Shown one piece after another: positions 20,622 to 29,371 of a DNA stretch of 64,000 nt. The stretch spans positions 1-64,000 of the forward strand of contig PLFX01000052.1 of assembly GCA_003138355.1 (NCBI GenBank). The letters are read 5' to 3'. Position 1 is the stretch's first letter. Each line of letters begins with the position of its first letter. The translations under genes were made by a program, and so were the position numbers. A model generated the notes under the pieces. The model was not told where the DNA came from. It made no database searches and saw nothing but the letters and a program-made list of their open reading frames with translations. The DNA is from Solirubrobacterales bacterium (GTDB taxonomy: Bacteria; Actinomycetota; Thermoleophilia; Solirubrobacterales; Solirubrobacteraceae).

Positions 20622-22361
20622 GTGAACACCCTGCCTCGCGCCGCGCTCGCGCCGGTGCGCGATGCCCCGCGCGCTCCGCGCGGCGAGCTCGTCCTCGACC
20701 GCTACCGGTTACTGGAACCGCTTGGCAGCGGCGGCCATGGCACCGTCTGGGCGGCACGCGATGAGAAGCTGCGGCGCGCGGTCGCGCTCAAGCGCATCCC
20801 GCGCGGCGCCGGATCGTCGGGTGTCGACCAGCGGCGGATCGATCGCGAAGCGCTAGCTGCGGCGCGCCTCTCGCACCCCGCGATCGTCGCCTTCTACGAG
20901 GCGCTCTCCGATCACGACGCGTTCTACCTCGTCAGCGAGCTCGTCGACGGGGAATCGCTCGCGCAGCGCTACGCGACCTCGCGTCCCGACGAGCTCGAGC
21001 TGATCGCGATCGGCGCCGCGCTTGCCGACGCCCTGGGCCACGCGCATGCGCGTGGCGTGGTGCACCGCGACGTGAAGCCGCAGAACGTGATCGTCTGCAC
21101 AGACACGACGGCGGGTGGCGCGCCGGCGAAGCTGACGGACTTTGGGGTCGCGTTGATCGCCGATGAGCAGCCCCTGACCCGGACCGGTGACGTCATCGGG
21201 ACGCTCGCCTACATGTCGCCCGAGCAGGCACACGGCCGTCCGGCTACTGCGGCCAGCGATCTGTATGCGCTCGCACTCACGCTCTACGAGGGGTTCGCCG
21301 GTCATAACCCGTTGCGCGGTGCGAGCGCCGTCGCCACGGTGAGGCGCCTCGGGCGTTCTGTGGCGCCGCTGTCGGCGGCGCGCCCCGATCTCCCGCGGCG
21401 CCTGTCTGCCGCCATCGACCAGGCGCTCGAGCGCGACCCGGCGCGCCGCGGGACGGTCGCGGAGCTGCGCGACGCGCTGGACCGAGCGAACCGCCACACG
21501 ATCACCGCCCGGATGCCGGCTCTGCGGAGCGACCGATCCAAGTCGGACGCGCCGCCGCTCACACCTCGCGGCCAGCGGCTCGTGGGCGCCGTTGCCGCGG
21601 CGATGCTGACCGCCGCTGCGCAGGCGGGCGTTCTCGGCCCGCACTCGAGCATGGCTGTGGTCGTCGCCGCATCGCTCGCCCTGCTCGGTGTCGTCATCGC
21701 CCCGCGGATCGGCTGGCTCCTGCTCGGAGGCGCGGCCTGCGGCGCCCTCGCGCTCGGCGGCCACAGCGGCTCGGCTGTGCTCCTCCTCTGCGCGCTGGCG
21801 CCCGTCCCCCTCCTACTCGCGGGCGATCCCTGGCTATGGTCGTTCGCCGGGCTTGCCCCCGCGCTCGGCCTGATCAGCCTCGCGCCGGCCTTCCCGGCGG
21901 TCGCGGCGCGCGTCGGCGGCGCGTCGGTCCGCCGCCGGGTCGGGCTGGCGCTGGCCGGGTACTGGTGGCTCGTCGTTGTCGAGGTGCTCTCCAACCGCCG
22001 GTTGCTGTTCGGCATTCCGGCCTCGGCGCGCGCCCGCCGCGGCTGGCTCGATTCTCCTGCAGGCGCGTTCGACCACGTGCTCGCGGCCCTGCTGGCGCTC
22101 AACCGACTCGCGCCCGCCCTGCTGTGGGCAGTTGCGGTGTTGGTCCTTCCGTGGCTGATGACAACCTCCCGCGGCTGGTGGCGCGCGCTGCTCGCAACGC
22201 TCTGGGCCACGCTGCTCGTCGCGGTCGCGGCGTACCTCGCCGCCCGCGCCGGCGCGGCGTTCGCGACGTGGGTGCCGGGAGCCGTGGCGTTCGCGGCCGC
22301 GGTCGCCTTGAGCGTCCACCGGGGTCGCCAGCCGACCCACCATCGGCACGAGGTCCCGTAG
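20622..22361 (+). CDS. Ser/Thr protein kinase with polytopic membrane C-terminus
   Basis: About 579 residues. The kinase domain runs from DRYRLLEPLGSGGHGTVW (glycine loop) through AVALKRI (ATP Lys), VVHRDVKPQNVI (catalytic loop), LTDFGVAL and GTLAYMSPEQ to about residue 285. After about residue 315 come several hydrophobic segments (for example LTAAAQAGVLGP, VVVAASLALLGVV, LLWAVAVLVLPWL) instead of the usual single helix, and no PASTA repeats. GTG at 20622 is the best start; earlier in-frame codons run into the divergent gene. It heads the signalling operon. Confidence 0.88.
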   Translation: MNTLPRAALAPVRDAPRAPRGELVLDRYRLLEPLGSGGHGTVWAARDEKLRRAVALKRIPRGAGSSGVDQRRIDREALAAARLSHPAIVAFYEALSDHDAFYLVSELVDGESLAQRYATSRPDELELIAIGAALADALGHAHARGVVHRDVKPQNVIVCTDTTAGGAPAKLTDFGVALIADEQPLTRTGDVIGTLAYMSPEQAHGRPATAASDLYALALTLYEGFAGHNPLRGASAVATVRRLGRSVAPLSAARPDLPRRLSAAIDQALERDPARRGTVAELRDALDRANRHTITARMPALRSDRSKSDAPPLTPRGQRLVGAVAAAMLTAAAQAGVLGPHSSMAVVVAASLALLGVVIAPRIGWLLLGGAACGALALGGHSGSAVLLLCALAPVPLLLAGDPWLWSFAGLAPALGLISLAPAFPAVAARVGGASVRRRVGLALAGYWWLVVVEVLSNRRLLFGIPASARARRGWLDSPAGAFDHVLAALLALNRLAPALLWAVAVLVLPWLMTTSRGWWRALLATLWATLLVAVAAYLAARAGAAFATWVPGAVAFAAAVALSVHRGRQPTHHRHEVP

Positions 22362-22410
22362 CATCTGCCCGGGCAGGTCGGCGCTTCGGCGCTGACCCGC
22401 GCAGCGCCAG

Positions 22411-23142
22411 ATGAGCGTCCTCCGCAACCTCGAGAACAAGATCGCCGGCCTCGTCGAGGGAGCGTTCGGCCGCGCGTTCCCGTCGGAGATCCGCCCCGTC
22501 GAGCTGGCGCGCAGGCTTGCGCGCGAAATGGACGGCCACCGCCAGCAGTCGCTGTCGAGCACGTACGTTCCAAACTCCTATGTAGTCTGGCTTTCGCCGG
22601 GCGATCGGGGTGCGCTCGCGCCGATCGAGGACGGCCTCGTCGAGGAGTTGGCCGCCTACCTGCTGGAGCATGCGCGTGCCGAGCACCTTGCGCTGGCATC
22701 GGCACCCCAGATCAAGCTGCGAACAGACCGCCGCCTCGCGCTCGGGGAATGCGGAATCGAGGCAAAGCTGGTCGCCGGCACGCCGCGGAGCAGGCGCGGC
22801 GACGCCGCGGGAGGCCCGCGCGACGCTGTCGTGCCGCCGGCGGGCGGTGCAAACGCAGGAGGCGCCCAGGCGTATGTGAGCGTCGCTGGGCTGCGGACAC
22901 CGATCGGCCCGCGCGGTCTCGTGATCGGGCGCAGCTCCGACGCCGACCTCGTCCTCTCTTCGACGGAGGTCTCGCGCCGCCACGCCGAGATCGTCCCCGA
23001 TGAGGGAGCATGGATCCTCGTCGACCTCGGCTCGACCAACGGAGTGCGCCTAAATGCGCGGCCGATCGGCGTCCCGACCCAGCTGACCGACGGAGACGTG
23101 ATCGAGATCGGTCCACACGAGCTGACGTTCGAGGCATACTGA
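22411..23142 (+). CDS. fhaA: FhaA-like protein (DUF3662-FHA)
   Basis: 243 residues. N-terminal DUF3662 domain (VLRNLENKIAGLVEGAFGRAF, then RPVELARRLAREMD and VWLSPGDRG), a flexible middle, and a C-terminal FHA domain with GLVIGRSSDADLVL, SRRHAEI and DLGSTNGVRLN. FHA domains bind phosphothreonine. In mycobacteria FhaA binds the phosphorylated MviN pseudokinase and regulates peptidoglycan growth at the pole; the same role is likely here but not shown. Confidence 0.93.
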   Translation: MSVLRNLENKIAGLVEGAFGRAFPSEIRPVELARRLAREMDGHRQQSLSSTYVPNSYVVWLSPGDRGALAPIEDGLVEELAAYLLEHARAEHLALASAPQIKLRTDRRLALGECGIEAKLVAGTPRSRRGDAAGGPRDAVVPPAGGANAGGAQAYVSVAGLRTPIGPRGLVIGRSSDADLVLSSTEVSRRHAEIVPDEGAWILVDLGSTNGVRLNARPIGVPTQLTDGDVIEIGPHELTFEAY

Positions 23143-23174
23143 GCGCCGTCGCGCTCTCGCCAAACCCCATCCAA

Positions 23175-23654
23175 GTGCTGGCAACTCTGCAGCCCGTCTC
23201 GGTCGCCCTGAAGCTCGGCTTCCTCGCCGTGCTCTACCTCTTCCTCCTGTGGGTTGCGTGGAGCGCGACGCGCGACCTACGCGGCCGCGTGGCGCCGTCC
23301 TCGGTCGACCAGGGAACCGGGATGTATTCAGCCAGCGCGGCCGGCGTGATGCGAGCACACGAGCCGCGCCTGGTGGTGGAGCGCGCGCCCGGCCACAGCC
23401 CGGGAATGATCTACGACGTCGGACCCGGCGCCGTCCTCGGGCGCGGCGATGCGGCGGAGATCCGCCTGAATGACCCGTACGCATCATCACGCCATGCGCG
23501 CATCGTGCTCAAGGGCGGCGTCGTGGTCCTCGAAGATCTTGGATCGACGAACGGCACCTATCTCAACGAAGAGCTCCTGCAAGGGCTGGCACCGCTCCAC
23601 CACGGTGACCGCGTGCGGATCGGCGACAGCGAGTTCACCTACGAGGACTCGTGA
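23175..23654 (+). CDS. fhaB: FhaB/FipA-like membrane FHA protein
   Basis: About 159 residues. One N-terminal membrane helix (LKLGFLAVLYLFLLWVAW) and a C-terminal FHA domain with AVLGRGDAAEIRLNDP, SSRHARI and DLGSTNGTYLNEE. The start is uncertain: GTG at 23175 is the first normal start codon in frame after fhaA; a CTG overlapping the fhaA stop (23139) would add 12 residues. Order fhaA-fhaB-pstP is the standard actinobacterial one. Binds phosphothreonine of kinase targets. Confidence 0.88.
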   Translation: MLATLQPVSVALKLGFLAVLYLFLLWVAWSATRDLRGRVAPSSVDQGTGMYSASAAGVMRAHEPRLVVERAPGHSPGMIYDVGPGAVLGRGDAAEIRLNDPYASSRHARIVLKGGVVVLEDLGSTNGTYLNEELLQGLAPLHHGDRVRIGDSEFTYEDS

Positions 23655-24949
23655 TGTTGCGCGTTGCCGAGCAGTTCGCCGGCTCGGACACGGGCCGCCA
23701 GCGGAGGGGCAACGAGGACGCATACCTCGAGCAGGCCCCCCTGTTCGTCGTGGCCGATGGGATGGGCGGGGCCCAGGGAGGCGAGGTCGCCTCCAAGATC
23801 GCCATCGATCTCTTCGCCGAAGGGTTCGACGTCGGCGAGGGGAGCGATCCGGCGAGCGAGCTCGCTGAGCGCGCGGTGGCGGCGAACGCCAAGATCTTCG
23901 CGCGCGCGAACGACCAAGCGGAGCTCACCGGGATGGGAACGACCCTGACGGCCGCCTACGTCGGCCCCACGGAGGTCTCTTTTGCGCACGTCGGCGACAG
24001 CCGCGCCTACCGCCTCCACGATGGCACGCTCGAGCGTCTCACCCAGGACCATTCGCTCGTCGAGGAGATGATCCGCCAGGGCCAGCTCACCGCGGAGGAG
24101 GCGGAGGAGCATCCGCAGCGATCGATCATCACCCGCGCACTCGGCCCCGAGCCCGGTGTCACGGTCGACATGATCACGCTCGACGGAGTCGGTGGAGACG
24201 TCTACCTGTTGTGCAGCGACGGACTCACCTCGATGGTCGCCGAGGCCGAGGTCGAGCGGCTGCTCGCCGAGCGCAAGAGCCTCGCTGCCGCCGGAAAGGC
24301 CTTGATCGCGGCCGCCAACAAGGCCGGCGGGCGCGACAACATCACGGTGCTGCTGTTCCGCCTAGAGGACACCGACGGCGTGGCCGCCGGCCCGGCCCGC
24401 CCGCCGCGCCGTCGCACCCGCGAGCCGTCAATCGAAGATCAGCCCGCGACGGTCGAGCAGTCGCTCGCCGGCACGGCTGTCGCGGACGAGATGCCCGGCG
24501 GCGGAATCGCTCCCGAGACGCTGCGGGATGGCTTCTACACGCGCCCGCCGCGCGCGACGCGGCGACGGCGGCTCGCGCCGCGCATGCCGGTCGAGGGATC
24601 GACGCGGGCGGCGCGCCGATCCCGGCGCCGCGTCCGGCGGGTCGGCAAGCTCGGGGTCGCTCTCGCGTTCGCGGGCGCAATCGCCGCAGCGCTCGTACTC
24701 GCCCTCCAGGGCGTCTACTTCATCGGCACCGATCGCTACGGGCAGGTGACGATCTACAACGGCCTACCGTACACGCTGCCCGGCGGCATAAAGCTCTACA
24801 CGGAGTACTTCGTCTCCGGGGTCACGACCGCCGAGCTCGGCCCGAACGAGCGCCACCGCCTCTTCAACGACCAGCTCCGCTCGCAGTCGGGCGCGGCGGA
24901 TCTGGTGCAAGCGCTGGAGCTCGGCCAGGTCCAGGGTGAGAGCCAGTGA
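23651..24949 (+). CDS. pstP: PP2C-type Ser/Thr phosphatase PstP
   Basis: 432 residues. It reverses the kinases of this operon. The PP2C domain (about 1-240) has RRGNEDAYLE, VVADGMGGAQGGEVAS, MGTTLTAAYV, FAHVGDSRAYRL, LCSDGLTSMV and RDNITVLLF, so all metal-binding Asp residues are present. A basic linker and one membrane segment (LGVALAFAGAIAAALVLAL) follow, then an outer tail of about 75 residues. It overlaps fhaB by 4 bp (GTGA); either the GTG at 23651 or the ATG at 23654 may start it. Confidence 0.95.
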   Translation: MMLRVAEQFAGSDTGRQRRGNEDAYLEQAPLFVVADGMGGAQGGEVASKIAIDLFAEGFDVGEGSDPASELAERAVAANAKIFARANDQAELTGMGTTLTAAYVGPTEVSFAHVGDSRAYRLHDGTLERLTQDHSLVEEMIRQGQLTAEEAEEHPQRSIITRALGPEPGVTVDMITLDGVGGDVYLLCSDGLTSMVAEAEVERLLAERKSLAAAGKALIAAANKAGGRDNITVLLFRLEDTDGVAAGPARPPRRRTREPSIEDQPATVEQSLAGTAVADEMPGGGIAPETLRDGFYTRPPRATRRRRLAPRMPVEGSTRAARRSRRRVRRVGKLGVALAFAGAIAAALVLALQGVYFIGTDRYGQVTIYNGLPYTLPGGIKLYTEYFVSGVTTAELGPNERHRLFNDQLRSQSGAADLVQALELGQVQGESQ

Positions 24950-26373
24950 ACAGGCCGATCGCACGGCTCTTCATCCTCGTCCTGCTGATGTTCGGTGCGC
25001 TCGTCGCCTACACCTCGCGCTGGACCGTGTTCGACGCATCGGCGCTCCAGAACAACAAGCTCAACGCGAGGACGCTGCTGGAGAGCGAGAGCGTCCCGCG
25101 CGGCGTGATCTACGCCGACGATGGCACGACGGTGCTCGCAGTCTCGCGCCGGACGAGCAGTGGCAACTACGTGCGCCATTACCCGCTTGGCGAGCTCTTC
25201 GGCCAGCCCGTCGGCTTCGCGGTCCCCTTGGCGCACCGCTACGCCGGACTCGAGGCTTCGCAGAACAGCGTTCTTGCCGGAACGCCGCTCGAGCACCAGT
25301 CGATCGTCGACCAGCTCGAGGGACACCAGAGCGGGGGCTACAGCGTCTACACGACACTTGACCCGACGGCGCAGGCGCTTGCTACGCGCGAACTCCGAGC
25401 GACCGGTCTCGACGGCGCAGTCGTTGCGATCGTGCCCAGCACGGGCGCCATCAAGGTCTTCGCGAGCGATCCCGGATACGACCCGAACGCGGTTATCGCG
25501 AAGAAGCCGGCAGGATCGTATTTCGACCAGGTCGCTGAGGGCGCGCCCGGCGAGCCCCCCGGCTCGGCGCAAAAGGTCGTGACCGCGATTGCGGCGATCG
25601 ACAGCGGTAGGTTCACCCCGACGTCGGTAGTCAACGGCAATTCGCCGCAGACCTTCCAGGGCATCCCGCTCAGCAACGACGGGAGCACGAGCTACGGGCC
25701 GGTCACCCTGACATACGCGCTGACTAACTCGATCAACACCGCGTGGGCGAACGTCGCCCAGGACCTCGGACCCGCCCTGCTGCAGAAATACATGCTTCGT
25801 CTCGGCTATTACCGCGATCCCCCGATCGACCTGCCGCACGACGAGCTGTCGCCTAGCGGCGCCCGCTACAACGGCCGCCTCGCCCTTCCAGAAAGCGGCG
25901 ACGTCGACGTGCCGCTCGTCGGCATCGGCGAGGGCCAGCTTTACGTCACTCCGCTCCAGATGGTGATGGACGCAGCCGCGATCGCCAACCGCGGCGTCCT
26001 GATGACACCGCACCTCGTGAGTCGCGTCGTCAACGCGGACGGTGTCAAGGTGAAGCAGATCAATCCAACGGTCTTCAGCACCGTGATGAAACCATCGACG
26101 GCGGCCGCGGTAACCATGATGATGGAGCAGGTGGTCAAGGACGGCACGGCAGCGAATGCGCTCGCAGGGTTCAAGATCGTGGTTGCCGGCAAGACCGGCA
26201 CGGCCGAGCTCGCGAATACGCCAAACTCCCCGAACGACGCCTGGTTCATCGCGTTCGCGCCCTATCGCGACATCGCCGTCGCCGTGGTCGTGGACCACAC
26301 CTACAAGTACGGCGCCGACGCCGCCGCCCCGATCGCGCGCGACGTCATACAGTCCCTGGTTGGGAGCGGCTGA
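24946..26373 (+). CDS. pbpA: Class B penicillin-binding protein (PbpA-like transpeptidase)
   Basis: 475 residues. A peptidoglycan cross-linking enzyme facing outside. One N-terminal membrane anchor (LFILVLLMFGALVAY), a short dimerisation domain starting RGVIYADDGTTVLA, then the transpeptidase domain with SxxK in PPGSAQKVV (Ser about residue 207), SxN in TNSINTAWANVA, and KTGT in AGKTGTAELA (about residue 415). The start overlaps pstP by 4 bp. In relatives a SEDS polymerase gene (rodA) lies between pstP and pbpA; it is absent here. Confidence 0.93.
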   Translation: MNRPIARLFILVLLMFGALVAYTSRWTVFDASALQNNKLNARTLLESESVPRGVIYADDGTTVLAVSRRTSSGNYVRHYPLGELFGQPVGFAVPLAHRYAGLEASQNSVLAGTPLEHQSIVDQLEGHQSGGYSVYTTLDPTAQALATRELRATGLDGAVVAIVPSTGAIKVFASDPGYDPNAVIAKKPAGSYFDQVAEGAPGEPPGSAQKVVTAIAAIDSGRFTPTSVVNGNSPQTFQGIPLSNDGSTSYGPVTLTYALTNSINTAWANVAQDLGPALLQKYMLRLGYYRDPPIDLPHDELSPSGARYNGRLALPESGDVDVPLVGIGEGQLYVTPLQMVMDAAAIANRGVLMTPHLVSRVVNADGVKVKQINPTVFSTVMKPSTAAAVTMMMEQVVKDGTAANALAGFKIVVAGKTGTAELANTPNSPNDAWFIAFAPYRDIAVAVVVDHTYKYGADAAAPIARDVIQSLVGSG

Positions 26374-28373
26374 TGGCAACGATCACCCCAGGCATGATCA
26401 TCGACGACCGCTACCGCGTCGTCGCGCGCGTCGGCTCCGGCGGGATGGCCGACGTCTACGCCGTGGAGGACCTCCAGCTCGGCCGGCGCGTCGCGCTCAA
26501 GCTTCTGCACGAGCGATTCGCTCAGGACCAGGAGTTCGTCGAGCGTTTCCGCCGTGAGGCCAAGAGCGCCGCCGCGCTCTCGCACGCGAACGTCGTCAGC
26601 GTCTTCGACAGCGGCGAGTGGCACGGCACCTACTACATCGCGATGGAGCTGCTCGAAGGGCGGTCGCTGGACCAGATCGTCCGTGAGGAGGCGCCGCTCA
26701 CGCCGGAGCGGGCGATCGAGATCACCGAGCAGGTGCTGAGGGCGGCGCGCTTCGCGCATCGCAACGGCATCGTCCATCGCGACCTCAAGCCGCACAACGT
26801 GATCATCGACGGCGAGGGCCGCATCAAGGTGACCGACTTCGGGATCGCCCGCGCCGGCTCCGCCTCGGAGATCACGCAGACCGGGTCGATCATGGGCACT
26901 GCCCGCTACCTCTCGCCGGAACAGGCCCAGGGCGAAGCCATCGGACCGAGCTCGGACCTCTACGCGGTGGGCATCATCCTGTACGAGCTGTTGACGGGAA
27001 CGGTCCCGTTCGAAGGTGATTCGGTCGTCGCGATCGCGCTGCGCCACCTGTCCGAGCCGCCCCGCCCACCCAGTCGGCTGGTGTCCTCGATCTCGCCGAA
27101 CCTCGACGCGATCGTGCTGAAGGCACTGGCCAAGAATCCCGCGCAACGCTTCGCCGACGCCGACGAGTTCCTCGCCGCGCTCGCCGGCGAGCGCGAGCGC
27201 CTGCGCGCCGAGGACGGCAGTCGAACGGCATCGTTCGCACCGGTCGCGTTCCCGCCGGCGCCATCGACGGCGCTCGCGCCGCCGGTCGGAACGACCACGC
27301 AGACTTTGATGCCGGCCACGGCCGGGGTGGCCGCCTACGGCGAGCCCACTTACTGGGATTCGACCTCGCGAACGAGCATCGTCGGTCCGCCCGGTCCGCC
27401 GGCCAGCCGGCGCGGGCCGGTCTGGCCGTGGGCGCTGCTCGCGGCTGTGATCCTCGCCGGCGCGATCATCGCCGCCGTGGTGCTGTCCCAACACGCCCGC
27501 AAAACGGTGCCGAGCGTCATCAACGACACCCAGTTCCAGGCCGGCCAAGCCCTGGCGGGCTTTCACGTCGTGCCACAAAACCAGGCCTCGAGCGCCCCGT
27601 CAGGCATCGTGATCAATCAGAACCCAGCGGCGGGAACGGTCATCACGAGCGGCTCGACCGTCGTGATCACGGTGTCGAGCGGGCCGCCTCCAGGCACGGT
27701 GCCAAACGTTGTCGGTGAGCCTCAGGCGCTGGCCAAGGCGCAACTAAAACGGGCCGGCTTCCGCTATACGACGAGCTCGACGAAGTCGACCTCGGTCAAG
27801 GCCGGCGACGTCGTCTCCACGAGCCCGTCGGCCGGCAGCAGCGCGAACCGCGACAGCGTCGTGCAGTTGACGATCTCCAGCGGCGCGCCGCTGGTCAAGC
27901 TGCAAAACGTGATCAACCTGTCGTTCACCAGCGCGCAGACGATCCTCGAAGCCAACGGCTTCAACGTCAAGGAGGTCAAGCAGGCGTCGGAGTACGCGCC
28001 CGGGCAAGTGCTCGACGAGTCACCCCTGAGCGCGAAGGCGCCGCAAGGCTCGACCGTAACGCTGACGGTTTCCTCCTCGCCGACAAGAGTCACGGTCCCG
28101 GATGAGACGGGGCAGAGCGAGAGCACCGCGATCCAGGCGATCCAGGCGGTGGGCCTGACCGCCGCGACCACGCAGGTCACGGTGAGCAACCCTGAACAGA
28201 ACGGCAATGTGGTGAGCGAATCGCCGGCTCCCGGATCTCGCGTGAAGAAGCACTCGACGGTGACGGTCCAGATCGGTAACTACACCTCCAGCACGGGTCC
28301 GAGCAACACCGGGCAGAGCGGGCCGAGCAACACCGGGTCAAGCTCCCCGACCGGCGCGAGCGGAAGCAGCTGA
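26373..28373 (+). CDS. pknB: PASTA Ser/Thr protein kinase PknB
   Basis: 666 residues. Kinase domain at about 12-270 with VGSGGMADVYAVED, RVALKLL, IVHRDLKPHNVI, VTDFGIARAG and GTARYLSPEQ; a Pro-rich linker; one membrane helix (WALLAAVILAGAIIAAVVL, about 349-372); and four extracellular PASTA repeats (about 375-635) that sense muropeptides or lipid II, beginning TVPSVIND, TVPNVVGE, VKLQNVIN and TVPDETGQ. The tail is rich in Ser/Thr/Gly. The ATG overlaps the pbpA stop by one base. Confidence 0.96.
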   Translation: MATITPGMIIDDRYRVVARVGSGGMADVYAVEDLQLGRRVALKLLHERFAQDQEFVERFRREAKSAAALSHANVVSVFDSGEWHGTYYIAMELLEGRSLDQIVREEAPLTPERAIEITEQVLRAARFAHRNGIVHRDLKPHNVIIDGEGRIKVTDFGIARAGSASEITQTGSIMGTARYLSPEQAQGEAIGPSSDLYAVGIILYELLTGTVPFEGDSVVAIALRHLSEPPRPPSRLVSSISPNLDAIVLKALAKNPAQRFADADEFLAALAGERERLRAEDGSRTASFAPVAFPPAPSTALAPPVGTTTQTLMPATAGVAAYGEPTYWDSTSRTSIVGPPGPPASRRGPVWPWALLAAVILAGAIIAAVVLSQHARKTVPSVINDTQFQAGQALAGFHVVPQNQASSAPSGIVINQNPAAGTVITSGSTVVITVSSGPPPGTVPNVVGEPQALAKAQLKRAGFRYTTSSTKSTSVKAGDVVSTSPSAGSSANRDSVVQLTISSGAPLVKLQNVINLSFTSAQTILEANGFNVKEVKQASEYAPGQVLDESPLSAKAPQGSTVTLTVSSSPTRVTVPDETGQSESTAIQAIQAVGLTAATTQVTVSNPEQNGNVVSESPAPGSRVKKHSTVTVQIGNYTSSTGPSNTGQSGPSNTGSSSPTGASGSS

Positions 28374-29371
28374 TGCGCGTCGCCGTCCTCGGGGGCGGCA
28401 GGTCGGCTGAGCACGAGGTCTCGCTCGTGTCGGCCGCCTCAGTGCGTGACGGCCTCGCTGCGGCGGGGCACGCGATCGTGGCGATTGAGATAACGCGCGA
28501 CGGCCGCTGGTTTAGCGACGGCGGCGAGCTCGCGTTGACCCCGGGTAGCGGCCTGCTCGACTGCGACGTCGTCTTCCCGGCGCTCCACGGCCCCTATGGC
28601 GAGGACGGCACGGTGCAGGGCCTGCTCGAGTGCCTCGATGTCCCCTACGTCGGCTCCGGTGTGGCGGCTTCCGCCCTCTGCATGGACAAGGTTCGCTTCA
28701 AGGGGTTGATGGACGCTGCGGGCGTGCCGCAGGTCGACTCGCGCTCGCTCACCCGGCGCGAGCTCGAGGCGGGCGGCGCCGCCGCGGCGATCGAGCTCGT
28801 CGCACCGCTGCACCGCCCACTGTTCGTCAAGCCGGCGCGAATGGGATCGTCGGTGGGAATCAGCAAGGTCGAGGAGTCCGGGCTCGAGCTACATCATGCG
28901 ATCGAGGCGGCGCTCGCCCACGACGAGCTCGCGATCATCGAGGCAGGCGCACCGGGCATCGAGGTCGAGTGCTCCGTCTTCGCCGGCCCCGACGGCGCGC
29001 GCGCGTCGCAGCCCGGCGAGATCGTCATCGAAGCCGACTTCTACGACTACGAGGCCAAGTACGAGCCTGGCGGGATGACGCTCCGGCTGCCGCCGCGGAT
29101 CTCGCCGAGCGCCGCCGCCACGGTGCAGCGCCTCGCGCTTAGCGCCTTCGAGCTCTGCGGCTGTGCGGACTTGGCGCGCGTTGACTTCTTCGTCGACGGC
29201 GAAACGGTCCTCGTCAACGAGCTGAACACAATGCCCGGCTTTACTCCGACGAGCGTCTACGCGAGGCTCTGGGAGGCTGACGGCATTCCCTACCCGGCGC
29301 TCGTCGATCGCCTCTGCCGTGCGGCCCTGGCCCGTTTCGAGCGCGCCGGTGCAGCCCGAGCGCACGGCTAG
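28373..29371 (+). CDS. ddl: D-alanine--D-alanine ligase
   Basis: 332 residues. ATP-grasp enzyme that makes the D-Ala-D-Ala end of peptidoglycan stems. Motifs: RVAVLGGGRSAEHEVSLVSA, FPALHGPYGEDGTVQGLLE, VKPARMGSSVGISKV and LVNELNTMPGFTPTSVY. It overlaps pknB by one base, so it belongs to the same operon. Its stop overlaps that of the convergent kinase gene (CTAG). Confidence 0.97.
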   Translation: MRVAVLGGGRSAEHEVSLVSAASVRDGLAAAGHAIVAIEITRDGRWFSDGGELALTPGSGLLDCDVVFPALHGPYGEDGTVQGLLECLDVPYVGSGVAASALCMDKVRFKGLMDAAGVPQVDSRSLTRRELEAGGAAAAIELVAPLHRPLFVKPARMGSSVGISKVEESGLELHHAIEAALAHDELAIIEAGAPGIEVECSVFAGPDGARASQPGEIVIEADFYDYEAKYEPGGMTLRLPPRISPSAAATVQRLALSAFELCGCADLARVDFFVDGETVLVNELNTMPGFTPTSVYARLWEADGIPYPALVDRLCRAALARFERAGAARAHG

